A DNA stretch of 64,000 bases from Neostapfia colusana (taxonomy: Eukaryota; Streptophyta; Magnoliopsida; Poales; Poaceae): the NCBI GenBank assembly GCA_030760725.1, contig JASWHV010000010.1, forward strand, positions 36,027,760 to 36,091,759, in the 5' to 3' direction. The notes under the pieces were generated by a model. It was not told where the DNA came from and ran no database searches. It saw only the letters and a program-made list of their open reading frames with translations. A program made the position numbers and the translations under genes. Shown here piece after piece: positions 44,597 to 55,841 of this stretch. Numbering within the stretch: the first letter of the stretch is position 1; the number at the start of each line of letters is the position of its first letter.

Positions 44597-44996
44597 TCCA
44601 AGGCTCGTGTGGCTTACAAGGGGGGCCCGGGACCCGACATGTGCTCCCGGGGAGATTTCCTGCCGACTATCGTATCCACAGTTATGCCGTTAGTTGTCTC
44701 TGGCGAAGGCTTGTGAGTCTTCGTCTTGCCGCCCTGCCCATGCCGCACGCTAGTCGTAGTGGTTGATGACGGTGGAGGCGGCAGGGGATGTCTTGTTCTG
44801 TGTTTATCGGCTGGCAGGTTCTTACACCGTGCGCCAGTCTGTAATGCGACTGGGCGCAACGGCACCTAACAGAGGCGTGCTCCGCGTCTCCGCGTCTTGG
44901 GAAGGCGCGGGTCTTGAATACCTTTTACGGGCAAGGTATGGGGCGTCTTTACGCCCGCTGCCTACCGCTCGGGGGCAGGCAGCGCTGCTCTGCTGG

Positions 44997-45290
44997 ACAC
45001 GTGGCGGGCCCGGAGCCCTCCTCAGAGGAGAGGGGGGTCCGGCCCCGCAGGGAACGTGGAGCCTTCGGACCACTCCCCGCGGAGGGGGAGGTCCGGCTTC
45101 TGTCGGCCACGTGGCGGGGCCGGAGCTCTCCTCTGAGGAGGGGGAGGTCCGGCCCCGCTGGACACGTGGCGCCTTCGGACCTCTCTCCCGCGGAGGGGGG
45201 AGGTCCGGCTTCTGCAGGCCACGTGGCGAGCCCGGAGCTCTCCTCTGAGGAGAGGGAGGTCCGGCCCCGCCGGACGCGTGGCGCCATCGG
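44997..45290. promoter_or_regulatory. CACGTG (G-box type) array in the D LTR
   Basis: Units carrying CACGTGGCG, GAACGTGGAG, CACGTGGCGGG, CACGTGGCGCC, CACGTGGCGAG and ACGCGTGGCG recur about every 60-70 bp with GGAGCTC and GGAGGTCCGG blocks. CACGTG is the binding core of plant bZIP and bHLH factors, so an enhancer role is plausible but is inference. Confidence 0.6.
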
Positions 45291-45370
45291 AGCTCTCCCT
45301 GCGGAGAAGGGCGAGATCCTCAGGCATTTTCCCTTGTGCGCGGGGGTACCCCATATCGCGGGTACCGACA

Positions 45371-45853
45371 GTGTCCATTGATGCACTGTTAATATCCTAT
45401 GTCCATTGTACCCATCATGTAGAGTTCCATGCTCAGGTGAGTCGGATAAGTCTTGTTGAGCCCTCGTGCTCACGGTTGCTGCTTAAGTGTTTTTCAGGTG
45501 AGGAGCCACCCATGGACTCAGAGTACGAGTCCACCGGCGAGGGTTACCCTCCGTCGGGGACCACGGCTGAGTGGGAGCCGTACACGCCGTGCTGATCTGA
45601 GACGTGCAGCTAGTGTGGGTTGCCCTAGGGCTGGGCAACCGACTCTTGCTAGATAGGCGGGCGTGAGTTGTAGAAAAGTAGACTTCCGCTGTGTAATAAA
45701 GACAATAGTTTGTAACTGAGTATTGTACCTTTTTGTACAGTTCAGTTGTTTTCCCATGTAATATATTGTGTTCTTATTACGTGTGCTGTCGGGTGTCGCA
45801 TCATGCGGCACCACCCTCTGCGATCCTGGATGAGCGGATTCCGGTCCACCACA
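45371..45853 (+). repeat. LTR F, right segment and end
   Basis: It resumes with GTGTC and ends GTCCACCACA at 45853. The hairpin is at 45458-45471, a CAG/GT acceptor-like site at 45497/45498 and a 32-codon frame at 45498-45595. TTCCGCTG stands just before AATAAAG (about 45698-45705). F is a solo LTR or a 3' LTR; its other end is outside the window. Confidence 0.8.
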
Positions 45854-46277
45854 ACCGGACCTCTCGGAGGTTAGGTCCGAAGGTGACACGTGTCCCGCGG
45901 GTTGGGCCTTACTCCCCCGCGGCGACTAGCTCCGGTGGCGACACGTGTCCTGCGGGGCTGGACTTCGCTTCTCCGCAGAGACAAGCCCCGGAGGCAACAC
46001 GCGTCCTGCAGGTAGGACCTTGCCCCTTCCACAGAGGCTAGCTCCGAGCCTGCCACGTATCTGGCGGTGCTGGACCTCTCCCCACTACGCAGGGATGAGC
46101 TCCAAACACGCCACGTGGCCAGCAGGCCGTGAGAAGTGTCTACAGCGCTCCTCGGCGAACTAGAACTGGCTCTTTTTAGCTATCTTTTTGATTCCTTCTC
46201 TGTTCCTACTTATTGTAAAATGTTTCTATATGTGAAATATGAATGCATGCATGAATTATGAAATTGAGGGTGTTACA
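45854..46277 (-). repeat. LTR J, first part, family of element B
   Basis: The minus strand reads TGTAACACCCTCAA from 46277, then an AT-rich start and an array of CACGTG-type units, parallel to the starts of the B LTRs (51014 and 59001). F interrupts it at 45853. ACCGG (45854-45858) may be the duplication of F. Confidence 0.75.
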
Positions 46278-46895
46278 GGTTCAATCTTCACTTCCTCCCA
46301 ATATGGTCAATCGGACACCTCAATGGGGTTAAGAGCACTCCCACGTGGTGGTCGACGAGCTCTTATGCGTGTTCGGAGCTCATCCCCGCGAAGGGGGAGA
46401 AGTCCACCACTAAACTGGCTACGTGGCAGGCTCGGGGCTCGTCTCTGCGGAAGGGGTGAGGTCCAACCCCGTGGGACACGTGTTGCCCCCGGAGCTAGCC
46501 TCTGTGGAGGAGCAAGGCCAGCCCCGCAGGACACGTGTCGCCTTCGGAGCTAGACACTGCGGAAAAGAAAGGCCCAGCCGCGCGGGACACGTGTCGCTCT
46601 CAGAGCTCACCTGCGAGAGGTTTGGCCCCGCCAGACACATGTCACCATTGGAGCTCATCTCCGAGAGGTCCAACACTATGGGACACATGTCACTCTCGGA
46701 GCTTACCTCCGGGAGGTCCGGTCCTACTGGACACGTGTCATCCTTGGAGCTCACTCCCGAGGAAGAGAAACCGTAGGACACACGTCAGCCTCGGAGCTCG
46801 CCTCCGAGAGGTCCCTCCCTAAGGGAGGTCCGATACTACCAGACACGTGTCACCTCTGGAGCTCACCTCCCGGAGGTCCGACGCTATTGGACACG
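46278..46895 (+). repeat. LTR L, first visible segment, with CACGTG array
   Basis: It is similar to 51180-51660 of the B LTR. About a dozen units of 50-65 bp read ACACGTGTC, GGAGCT and GAGAGGTCCG. It stops at the K insertion inside one unit. Confidence 0.75.
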
Positions 46896-49800
46896 GGTAA
46901 CACCCCAAAACCTGTTAAGAGGGGAATTTAAAAATTTTTGGACGTATTAAATGTGGTGCAGAAATTCAAATTCAAATTGGAATTCGAATTCAACTGAAAA
47001 CAAAAAAGAAAGAAAAAGAAAAAAAACAAAACCCCCGGCCAGTGGGCCGAAACCCACCAGCAGGCCCACCCGCCCCCGCGCCAGCCCGCAGCCGCGCGCT
47101 CCCCGCTCTCTCTCACCGACACGCGGGACCCGCGTGTCATCCCTCACCTCCCGCTCGCGCCAACAGCCGGACTCCTCCGCGCGCGCCCGATCTCAACCGA
47201 CTCCGGAAATCCGCGTCCCCAGCCCGACTCCCGGTCCCGGACGACTCCAGCTCGATCTAAACAGACCCGCCGCCCTCCCTCGTCTATAAAAACGTCGGCA
47301 TCGCCCCGTTTTTCCCCCATTATCGGCTGTTTTTCCTCCCGGTGAGAACCGAAGCTCCGATCACTGTTTTCTCTCAATCTCTGCTCAGATTTTCCGATCT
47401 CACATGCCGATCGTGTTCCACCGCCTCCGGGGAATCACGCAGGTGCAGAAGACTCGGTGGTTTGCGCTCTAGGCACAGCTCCAACGAGCACCGCAGCGAT
47501 TCCATCTCGGACCTCGTCGACGACCGCCTTCCAGGACCTCCGAGCTCAAGAAAAACCCCGAGCTGAGATCCCCGACCTCCCCTCTACCGATCTATGCCAT
47601 GAAATCCCAGTTTTAGGAAGAATAGACGAAGATCCGAAGTTTTCCGGCGAGATCGCCGCCGCACGCCGCCGGACAGCGCCGCCCGCGCACGGTCAGGACG
47701 ACGTGGCCGCTTGTGCGTCATCTATTTTAAATCGCACGGTAGAAATAAAACCCCCGCGTACCGGTTCGGCGATCTAATCTCAGCCATCTATTTTAAATCG
47801 GACGGTTCACATCAGCCCCGCATTATAAAGGCCGGGATTCTTACGGCTACCCCCTGGGGATCTCGGAAAACACGAGCTAGCCCCGGAAACTTCTGATCTA
47901 GCCCCTGAAACTTCAGAAATTCATGTAAATTCATTTAAAAATCAGTTTTAGCCCCTGGACTTAATAAAAATTAGGAAAACCCCTCTGTTATGTGTAGTTA
48001 GACCCCTGGAAATTTATGAAATAATATAATAGACCCTGTAGTGGGGTGAGTTTACCTTTTTAACCCTATATGATATTGAATTTAGGAATCTGAATATGTG
48101 ATTAGTATTTAAAATTTAAAAGGTGAGGCAAACACATTGTAAATTCAAATTTAAACTCTCCTAGCACTTGGAAAACTTTAGAATAAGTTAAAAATAGATT
48201 TTAAGCTGAAAAGAATCTGTCTAGTTGATTGTTCATATTTATTAGTTATAGAAACATATTTTAGGCTAGGAAATAATTTTGAAAATTGGTAAAATAAATT
48301 TAAATTAGTTTACATCAGAGGAGAAGTTCCAAAATATATTATTTGTTATTTTAGATCATAACCTATTCTGTTTAGATGATATGCCCTACTATTTAATATT
48401 AAAATTTACTTTTAGTCATAGAAAATAAATCTGGAAAATATAGGAAAATAGGTGTGCATGACTAGAAAATGATAAATGAAGTCTCCAAATCCAAAGACTT
48501 CAGTTTAGGATTGGTAGAAGATCTGAAAACCCATTTGAAGTAGGAAATTACCTTCCATGCAAACTTGGTAGCTAAAGAGTGTATTAAAGAATTTGTTTAA
48601 ATTGGAAATTCATATATAGTGTGCAAACAGAAATCTGAATACAAAAGTTAGAAATTATATACATATGTTTAAAAGTGCATGTAGGCTAAAAATCAACACA
48701 TCTAGAGTAACCACAACACTTAGAAATGTGAATGACTATCATATGTATATATGTGTGGAGTGACAGTGTGAACTATGTCTTATGGATTGTTGTTTTTCTT
48801 TTGCTATGTGTGATGGTATGATGTAGAACCTGCTCCAGAGCAAGTTATTCCTTTCCAAGACCAGGACTACCCATTTCAAGAGCAGCAGGAAGGAGGCAAG
48901 TGTCCTTGACCACTTTGATCCTATGCTAGGATGTGTAGCTAGAATTATTTGCATTGTCAATTGAAATATGAAACCCATGCTAGGAAGTTTCCCTAGAATT
49001 GCATTACCTTGTTTCCTTGTAGCTTGGGTTGGGATTTTTTTATCATGTCATTTATTATTATGCATATGCTTAGCCATGCTTAGAATGGGATATTTGGGAT
49101 ATGAGATCATCAGTTTATTGTACCATACTCTTGAATGAGATATTGTGAGTTATGTAGAGGTAGGGATCAAGGCAAGTTGGATGTTTTGGTTGTGTGCTGG
49201 GTGCACGAGACTCGGGTTTGTGTTTAGTACTTGCCTGGATCCTAAGGACCGGTTCATGGAGCATGTAACCTGGCTTTACCGTGCCAACCACATGCTGAGA
49301 TGGGGCAGCTTGGCCAATTAATTAGGTGTATCCCCGGCGTAGTATGGGTGTGTTGGATGGTGTGGGGAATAGGTGTCAGCTGGACTACCATATGAACCGC
49401 AAGGCTCAAGAGGGGGCCACTGCAGCGTGGTTGGAGCCTCTTGTATGCTGTTAGGGGTGAAACCTCAGTGGGCCCACGCTCACCGGGAATCCCTTTGTAA
49501 AGGCTTCGTAGTGATCTCCTGGCTACACACCTGGGAAGTGTGAATGTGGTTCGTAGCCACTGGCATAATGGAGGTTCTTTTAGTCCACCCGGCAACGGGG
49601 GATGAAATCACTACATGTGGGTACAGTGTTGCAAACTCTACAGAGTAAAAACTGTCATGACAGCCGTGCTCACGGTCAAGAGCCGCATGGACTTATTCAT
49701 GATTAGAGGATGATGACTTTGGAAGTTGTCGATGTTAAGCGGGGAGCTTAACATTGGAAATGATGTTATGGTTTTTTGATTATGATGAAGGGTTGGGAGA

Positions 49801-50296
49801 TTGGGACCATTTCACCTATGTAGTAATGTAGGTGCTTAATAAGCTATGGTGATATGTATTAATTGCGTAGTGCTTTAACCATGAGTTCAACCTCTCTTTG
49901 TTCTAGCCATGCATGACATAACTTTCCCACACTTGCAGAGTACCAACGGTACTCAACCTTGCATATTTGTTGGTTTAAATTGCTGCTCAGGTCAAGGGGA
50001 TGAGGTGGTGTTTAATGATCAAGACTTCGGACCCGAAGAAGGATTCTAGGTTCATGGAGTCCCCCGGGCAACGCCTGTGACGGAGCCCACAAGAATAATA
50101 TTCCGCTGCTGTTTTATTTATATGTCATGAACTTATTATCGTTCATCGAGACGTATGCTATGTAAGACTTATTTATATTCGACACCTGGCTTGCAATAAA
50201 TGATGCTTCACTATTTGTCATCACATGTATGAGAAAATGATCCTGGCATACATGTGGTATTCACTCGGTTGTTCTTCGGAGGAACCGGGTGTGACA
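46896..50296 (+). mobile_element. Solo LTR K, family of element A
   Basis: It begins GGTAACACCCC (the usual first T is changed) and ends GTGTGACA, flanked by ACACG (46891-46895 and 50297-50301). The length is 3401 bp. The TATA box is at 47285-47292, the hairpin at 49938-49954 and AATAAA at 50195-50200. Confidence 0.94.
48827..50049 (+). other. Mini-exons of the LTR mini-ORF in solo LTR K
   Basis: The middle exon at 48827-48895 is open and followed by GCAAGT. The last exon at 49991-50049 is open to TAG. Against A the last exon shows three silent and a few conservative changes. The first donor has changed from GT to CT (near 47572). Confidence 0.45.
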
Positions 50297-51013
50297 ACAC
50301 GTGGGACTTTTGGAGCCACCTCCGAAGAGAGGGGAGGTCCGGCACTGAGCGTGGCACTCTCGGAGCTCACCTCCGAAGAGAGGGGAGGTCCGGCACTGAC
50401 ACGTGGCATACGCGGAGCTCATCTCTGGAGAGAGGGGAGTTCCCGACCCAACAGACACGTGGCGCACGCGGAGCTTACCTTTGATGGAGAGGGAGGGTCC
50501 CACCGGCCAGGACGCGTGGCGCACACGGAGCTCACCTCTAAGGAAGAGGGAGGTCTCGCTCGCCTGACATGCGGCACAACTAGAGCTTGCCCCTGAGGAA
50601 AAGGAAAGCCCAGGACCCTGCTGGACACGTGGAGTCTCCGGAGCTTATCCCTGCGGAAGGACGCGATTCTAAAGGGGTTTTCCTCTGTACGTGAGTACCC
50701 ATTACTGAGGAAACTGACACGAACTCTTCTCTGTTGAATACTGCAACCAAATCGATTGAAAGATAATTTGTTAAGATCCAAACACAAATCAAATAGGACG
50801 CTTATTAGAAATCTAATCGGTGAAGGAGTCTTATTTTCCGGATTATAAATAGAATCTGAAACAACCCCTCGGTCGTAACATCTTTTCTAAAGCTAACAAC
50901 TTAGAGGCCTCAACCCCAAACTCGCCGAGCTTAACCCCTTTGCCGGAGTTTGACAACCGGAGAGACCGCTGACGAGCCCAGACACGATCGCCATCACCGG
51001 AGGAGAGACGACG
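50297..51013 (+). repeat. LTR L, second segment
   Basis: The array continues to about 50640. The TATA box TATAAATA is at 50844-50851, followed by the leader to the B insertion at 51013. Confidence 0.8.
50844..50851 (+). promoter_or_regulatory. TATA box of LTR L
   Basis: GATTATAAATAGAA lies downstream of the CACGTG array. It is identical in position in both B LTRs (51869-51876 and 59856-59863). Confidence 0.75.
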
Positions 51014-54000
51014 TGTGACACCCTCATCTCTGGTTTCTGCATGTATTCATATTTCATGTAGAGAAAACATATTAAAGGAAGTGGGAACAGAGAAATTATT
51101 AAAAAGATAGCCAATAAGAGCTGAATCCAGTTCACAGAGAGCACCAAAGACAACTTCCACGGCCCGCTGGCCACGTGGCGTGTTCGGAGCACATCCCTGC
51201 AAAGTGGGGAGAGGTTTGCTGCTAAGCTGGCTACGTGGCAGGCTCGGGGCTCACCTCCGCAAAGTAGGAGAGGTCCGACCCTTTGGGATACGTGTTGCTC
51301 CCGGAGCTAGTCATAATGGAAATCAGAGGACCGGTCGCGCGGGATATGTGTTGATCTCGGAGCTCATCTCCGAGAGGTCCGGTTTCATTAAACACATGTC
51401 GCCACCAGAGCTTATCTCCGGGAGGCCCGTCACTATTGGACACGTGTCGACCTCGGAGCTCGTCTCTGAGAAGAAAAGAAGTCTGGCGCTGTTAGGACAC
51501 GTGGGACACCCGGAGCCACCTCCGAGAGAGGGAAGGTCCGACACTGACACGTAGCATGCGCGGAGCCCATCTCCGAAGGAGAAGGAGGTCTTGCTCGCTT
51601 GACACGCGGCACAACCGGAGCTCGTCCCAGCGAAAAGGGAGAGACCAGGACCCGGTAGACACGTGGAGTCTCCGGAGCTCATCACCGAGGGGTAACGAGT
51701 TCTAGGAGCGGTTTTTGGATTCTGTACACGTAGAAATACCGGGAAAAGAAACCAACCTGAATTCCACAATGATAACGCACCAAATCAACTAAAGATAAGA
51801 TTCAACAACAAATTTGAACAGGACTCTTATTCGGGGTACAATCAGATTAGGACTCTTCTCTTCCCGATTATAAATAGAACCCAGAACCTCTGGCCGAAAC
51901 CACAAACTTCTTTTCCAACTCCTGAGCCGACGACTTAGAGCCCTAGTCCCAACCCGCCGAGTAAACCATCACCGGAGTGCAGCAAGGAAGATCGCCGGAG
52001 GAAAGCCCAACGATCTGAGGAGGACCTCGAGACTGAGAAGAACGTAAGGTAGGTCTCCAATACCACCTGACGACATCGTTGTGTTTTCTTTGCATCTGTT
52101 CTTTGATGCCTTTCGAACAGAAGCCTTCTCGTGGACAGATCACTTGATAATCAGGTTGATCTAAAGACAAGATCATCGCCACATCCACCTTTGATCCGAA
52201 CACCTCTGTTCATCATAAAATCCATGCAAGCCATGCAAGAACACGTACAAACCAATCTAATAAAACTAATCATAGGATAGCATGCATATGCATCATGACA
52301 TCTAGTTTAAGGGTTGTGCATGATATTGATTACTGTGAATCATGTATGCACGTAATCCTACATAGCAGGACAAGCTCAGGGACCTGTCTACGACGAGCTG
52401 CAGCAACAAGGTTTTGAGATCCAAGAACAACCGGAACCGCAAGAACAAGTCAAGTGCTCCTTGACCATATTGATCCTATGTTTTGGGTAAAACTGATTTG
52501 TTTTGCGAAAAGGTGTGTGTGCTTAGTCAAACGTGATGGGAAACCCTTTTATAGGAGTTTACTAGTTTTGGTTAAACCACCCTTGTCACCAGGGATGTTT
52601 ATGAGTCGGGTATGGTTTTTGCTTTATGCTTCGCTGAGTCCATGGGATTGGGAAGCGAGGTAGATGTGTCTAGCTAACAGCATCCGTAATGATGATGAGA
52701 AACTGATGATTTTAATGAACATGTATCTGACGGAGATCTAGGCAAGCCTGGGTTTGTGAATGAGGTAGCATGAGACGGTGGTTTTACTTGCCGTAGATCT
52801 AAGAACCGGTTCATGCATGCACATGCCAGGATAACAGTGCCACCACAAGGCCAAGTATGGGTGCGGCTTAGCTGAGTAATTAGTTAAGTTTCTAGAGTTT
52901 TATGGACTATGGAAGGCGCGGGGAATGGGAGTCGAGTGAGGACTGCCCTGGGAACCGCATGGAACAAGAGGGGGCCCATGGGTGGGAGAATTGGAGATTC
53001 TAGCCTGCCGGTGAAACCTTAGTGAGTCCATACATCTAGTAGCCCCTTTGTAAAGGCTATTTTGTGATCCCTTGGCAATACACCGACGGTTGTGTACTGG
53101 TATAATGGAGGTTCTGTAGTCACCGACGGGTGACGAAATCACAAACTTGTGGGTAAAGAGGTGCAAACTCTGCAGAGTCTAAAACTATCATGATAGCCAA
53201 GCTTACGGTCACGAGTGCCTGGCCAACTGCCATGATTAGTTGGGATGGTTGTTGGTTATGGTTATGGTTATGTTTTTGTTTTGGGACTGTTGAGTCCGGG
53301 TGACAAGATGGTTGCATGACTGTTGAGTCATGGCAACGAGATTGGTCTCGGTGTGAGGCAAAGTTGTTTATGAGATGAGATGGTAGCGAATACGAGAAGG
53401 TATTCGTGAGATGGTAGCAAATACGAGGAGGTATTTGTGAGCAAGAATGAAGTTGGTTAATGTTCGGGTGGAACATGGAAAGTGATGGAGGTATGTTGGT
53501 GATTTAATACATGCTGGGATTACATTCACCTAAAGTGAGTTGATGTTTTATCGTGGTTTTGATAACTTTGCTTTTCTGCAAATGAGCCCCTTTTTATACC
53601 TGCCTTGTTATGAGCTACATATCATGTTTTTCCGCACTTGCTGAGTACATCATTGTACTCAAACTTGCATTATTTCATCATCAATAACAGGAGAAGATTT
53701 CTATGAGGATCAAGTGGAGCATTAAGGCGTGTGATCTGTTCTCAACCTTGCCTGTGGGATGGAATAGAGATGAAGTTACCGCTGCTTAGATTTGCTTCCG
53801 CATAGTTAGAATTGCTTCCGCTGCATAGAAATAAGACTTCCGCTGTGAGCATGAGTCCAAGACTCATGAAACATTGTAATAAACTCTGTTATTCGTGGTT
53901 ATATATATTCTGAATTCAGTTTGTGGAACATATGTGTATGTGTGATGAACATCCTGGGCACACATATGCATCAGTTCTCGGTTCCGTGGATTTCCACCGA

Positions 54001-54015
54001 ATTGAGGGCGTTACA
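51014..54015 (+). repeat. 5' LTR of element B
   Basis: It begins TGTGACACCC and ends GCGTTACA. The CACGTG-type array is at 51170-51680, the TATA box TATAAATA at 51869-51876 and a donor GTAAGG at 52044. The middle mini-exon at 52369-52449 is followed by a mutated donor (TCAAGT). The hairpin is at 53643-53660, the last mini-exon at 53691-53725 and three TTCCGC motifs at 53787-53845. AATAAA is at 53878-53883. Confidence 0.95.
52044..53725 (+). other. Predicted spliced mini-ORF, 5' LTR of B
   Basis: Intron one runs 52044-52368. The middle exon at 52369-52449 (81 nt) is open (QAQGAVYDELQQQGFEIQEQ) in phase 1 at both sides. The last exon at 53691-53725 is open to TAA (EDFYEDQVEH). Its second donor is mutated, and a stop lies upstream in the exon-one frame. 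Confidence 0.4.
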
Positions 54016-54018
54016 TAT

Positions 54019-54031
54019 TGGTATCAGAGCC
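54019..54031 (+). other. Primer binding site of element B (initiator tRNA-Met)
   Basis: TGGTATCAGAGCC lies three bases after the LTR end. A partial repeat of the adjoining leader (GAGCCACGGGTTGACAGTAG type) follows near 54081. Confidence 0.9.
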
Positions 54032-54479
54032 ACGGGTTGACAGTAGGTTACACGCCTAGATAGAAATCATAGATTGATATTAGAGCCACGGGTTAACAGT
54101 AGGTTACACACCTAAATAGGAATCATAGATTGGTATTAGACAGAGATTGGTAGTTAAGCCACGCTGACCAAAGGAAGCACCCTAGGACGCTTAGATTGGC
54201 TTTAAAAACTATCTTGGCATAGGAAACCAGCCTTGAATAGGAGTTGTGTGAGCCCTTGCAATGATCGTTTGTGATTGTGTGCTTATTGTGGGTTGTGGCA
54301 CGTCTCCAAACGTTGCCCATATCCACACGTAAGTAGAAAGAGGTGTGAGATGTCTCGGCACATGTTCACATCCTCATATGGGCTAGTATATATATACAGT
54401 CCAACTCACCTTGATGCATATAGTTAAAGGGACCTAGCTAACCTTCTAACATTCTATTCTATTTTGATCTCTCTCACAG

Positions 54480-55841
54480 ATGGTGAGAGGAAACGCCGGC
54501 CGAAGGAACATCCGTGACAACCAAGAGGATGACCACGATGAAGTTCCTGTTAACCCTGGAGCTGGTGACAACAACCTGGAACGGTTGATGGCCATGCAGA
54601 ACCAGATTATGCAAACCATGATCCAAACTTTGGGTCAGTTGCAGGCCAACAACAACCCCGTTCCGGCACCACCGCCACCACCACCGCCGGCTCACAACAG
54701 ACTAGGAGAGTTCATGAGGACTCGACCACCCACCTTTGCTCAATCTAGTGATCCCATGGAGGCCGATGATTGGTTGAAATCCATGGAGAAGAAGCTTGCC
54801 ATTGTTCAGTGCAATGATCGAGAGAAGGTTCTCTTTGCGTCACACCAACTTATGGGAGCTGCCTCTGACTGGTGGGATGTCCTATACAACGCTCATGTCG
54901 ACCCAGAGACAATCACTTGGACTGAGTTCAAGGAGAGTTTCCGCTCTCATTACATTCCTGCTGGTGTAATGATGCTCAAGAGACAGGAATTTGAAGGTCT
55001 CCACCAAGGACAGAGAAGTGTGAATGAGTACCTCAACAAGTTCATGCAACTGTCCCGATATGCCCCCGAGGATGTCAACTCAGACCAGAGGAAGCAGTAC
55101 CTGTTCATGAGAGGGTTGAACAATGAGATCCAGGTTCAGCTCCTCAACAATGACTACGTAAGCTTCCAGAAGCTGGTTGACAAGGCTATAGTGGTTGAAA
55201 ACAAGATCCGAGAGATCGAGCGAGAGTGCAAGAGGAAGATGCCATACCAGCCTCAAGGGAGCAATGTACGACCTCGGTACATGCCCCCTGCACCGCAGTA
55301 TGGATCGACCACCCCTGCATACTGCCATGGTCAGCCACCACAGCAACGACCCATTGCACCAGCACCTCGTGTGCCCTTGCATCCTGCGCCCCGTCCCAAC
55401 ATGGGCGCCCCTGCTCAAAACCCCCGTCCCAACGTGCCTACTGCCGTGGGCAACAGAGCATGCTTTGCCTGCGGGGAACTGGGACACTTTGCGAACCAGT
55501 GCCCAAGGAGAGGTCCTGGACAGCAAGGCAGTGTGCCCAAGCAGAATCCGCAACCGAACGGAGGGGACAATCAAGGAAACCGTGGACAGAAGAACTATGC
55601 TCGTGGCCACGTGAACCATGTCTCTGCTGAGGAAGCACAACAGGCTGAGGAAGTCGTAATTGGTATGTTCCTTGCCAACTCCAACCCAGCCACCATCTTA
55701 TTTGATTCTGGAGCATCACATTCCTTCATATCATCCAAATATGTTTCCAAACATCATCTACCCGTATCCCACTTAGAATGTGCTATGTTAGTTAATTCTC
55801 CCAGAGGAGAAATGAGGACTAATATAGTATGTCCGAAATAA
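54480..55841 (+). pseudogene. gag: gag and protease start of element B
   Basis: It has 453 codons from ATG. A basic and acidic N-terminus is followed by a Gln-rich helix, a Pro run, then the capsid-like domain (LFASHQLMGAASDWWDVLY and SHYIPAGVMMLKRQEFEGL), a Pro-rich linker and the CCHC knuckle CFACGELGHFANQC (55461-55502). The protease active site LFDSGASHSF follows (DSG at 55704). A lost base near 55837 puts a TAA after VCPK, where A reads on without a break. Gag itself looks intact through the knuckle. Confidence 0.92.

Larger units (their letters stand above)
14675..45370 (-). mobile_element. Element D: Tat-like Ty3/gypsy retrotransposon, defective
   Basis: The LTRs are at 14675-15782 and 44258-45370, flanked by the duplication GTGTC (14670-14674 and 45371-45375). 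It is transcribed on the minus strand: the primer site adjoins the right LTR, and the polypurine tract (GGGGGCCAC on the minus strand) adjoins the left LTR. The archaeal-type second RNase H and the antisense gene near the 3' LTR are hallmarks of the Tat group. It carries three later insertions (E, G, H). The integrase core is deleted, so the element cannot act alone. Confidence 0.93.
44258..45370 (-). repeat. 5' LTR of element D
   Basis: It runs TGTCGAAA to TACCGACA. The minus-strand TATA box CTATAAAAGG is at 44587-44596. The CACGTG-type array is at 44997-45290. The U5 hairpin carries one mismatch compared with the other copies. Confidence 0.95.
46430..50640. promoter_or_regulatory. CACGTG-type array of LTR L, split by K
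   Basis: Roughly 18 units of 50-65 bp in 46430-46895 and 50297-50640 carry ACACGTGTC or ACACGTGGC with GGAGCTCA and CTCCGAGAGGTCCG. Some sites have decayed to ACACATGTC. Confidence 0.6.
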
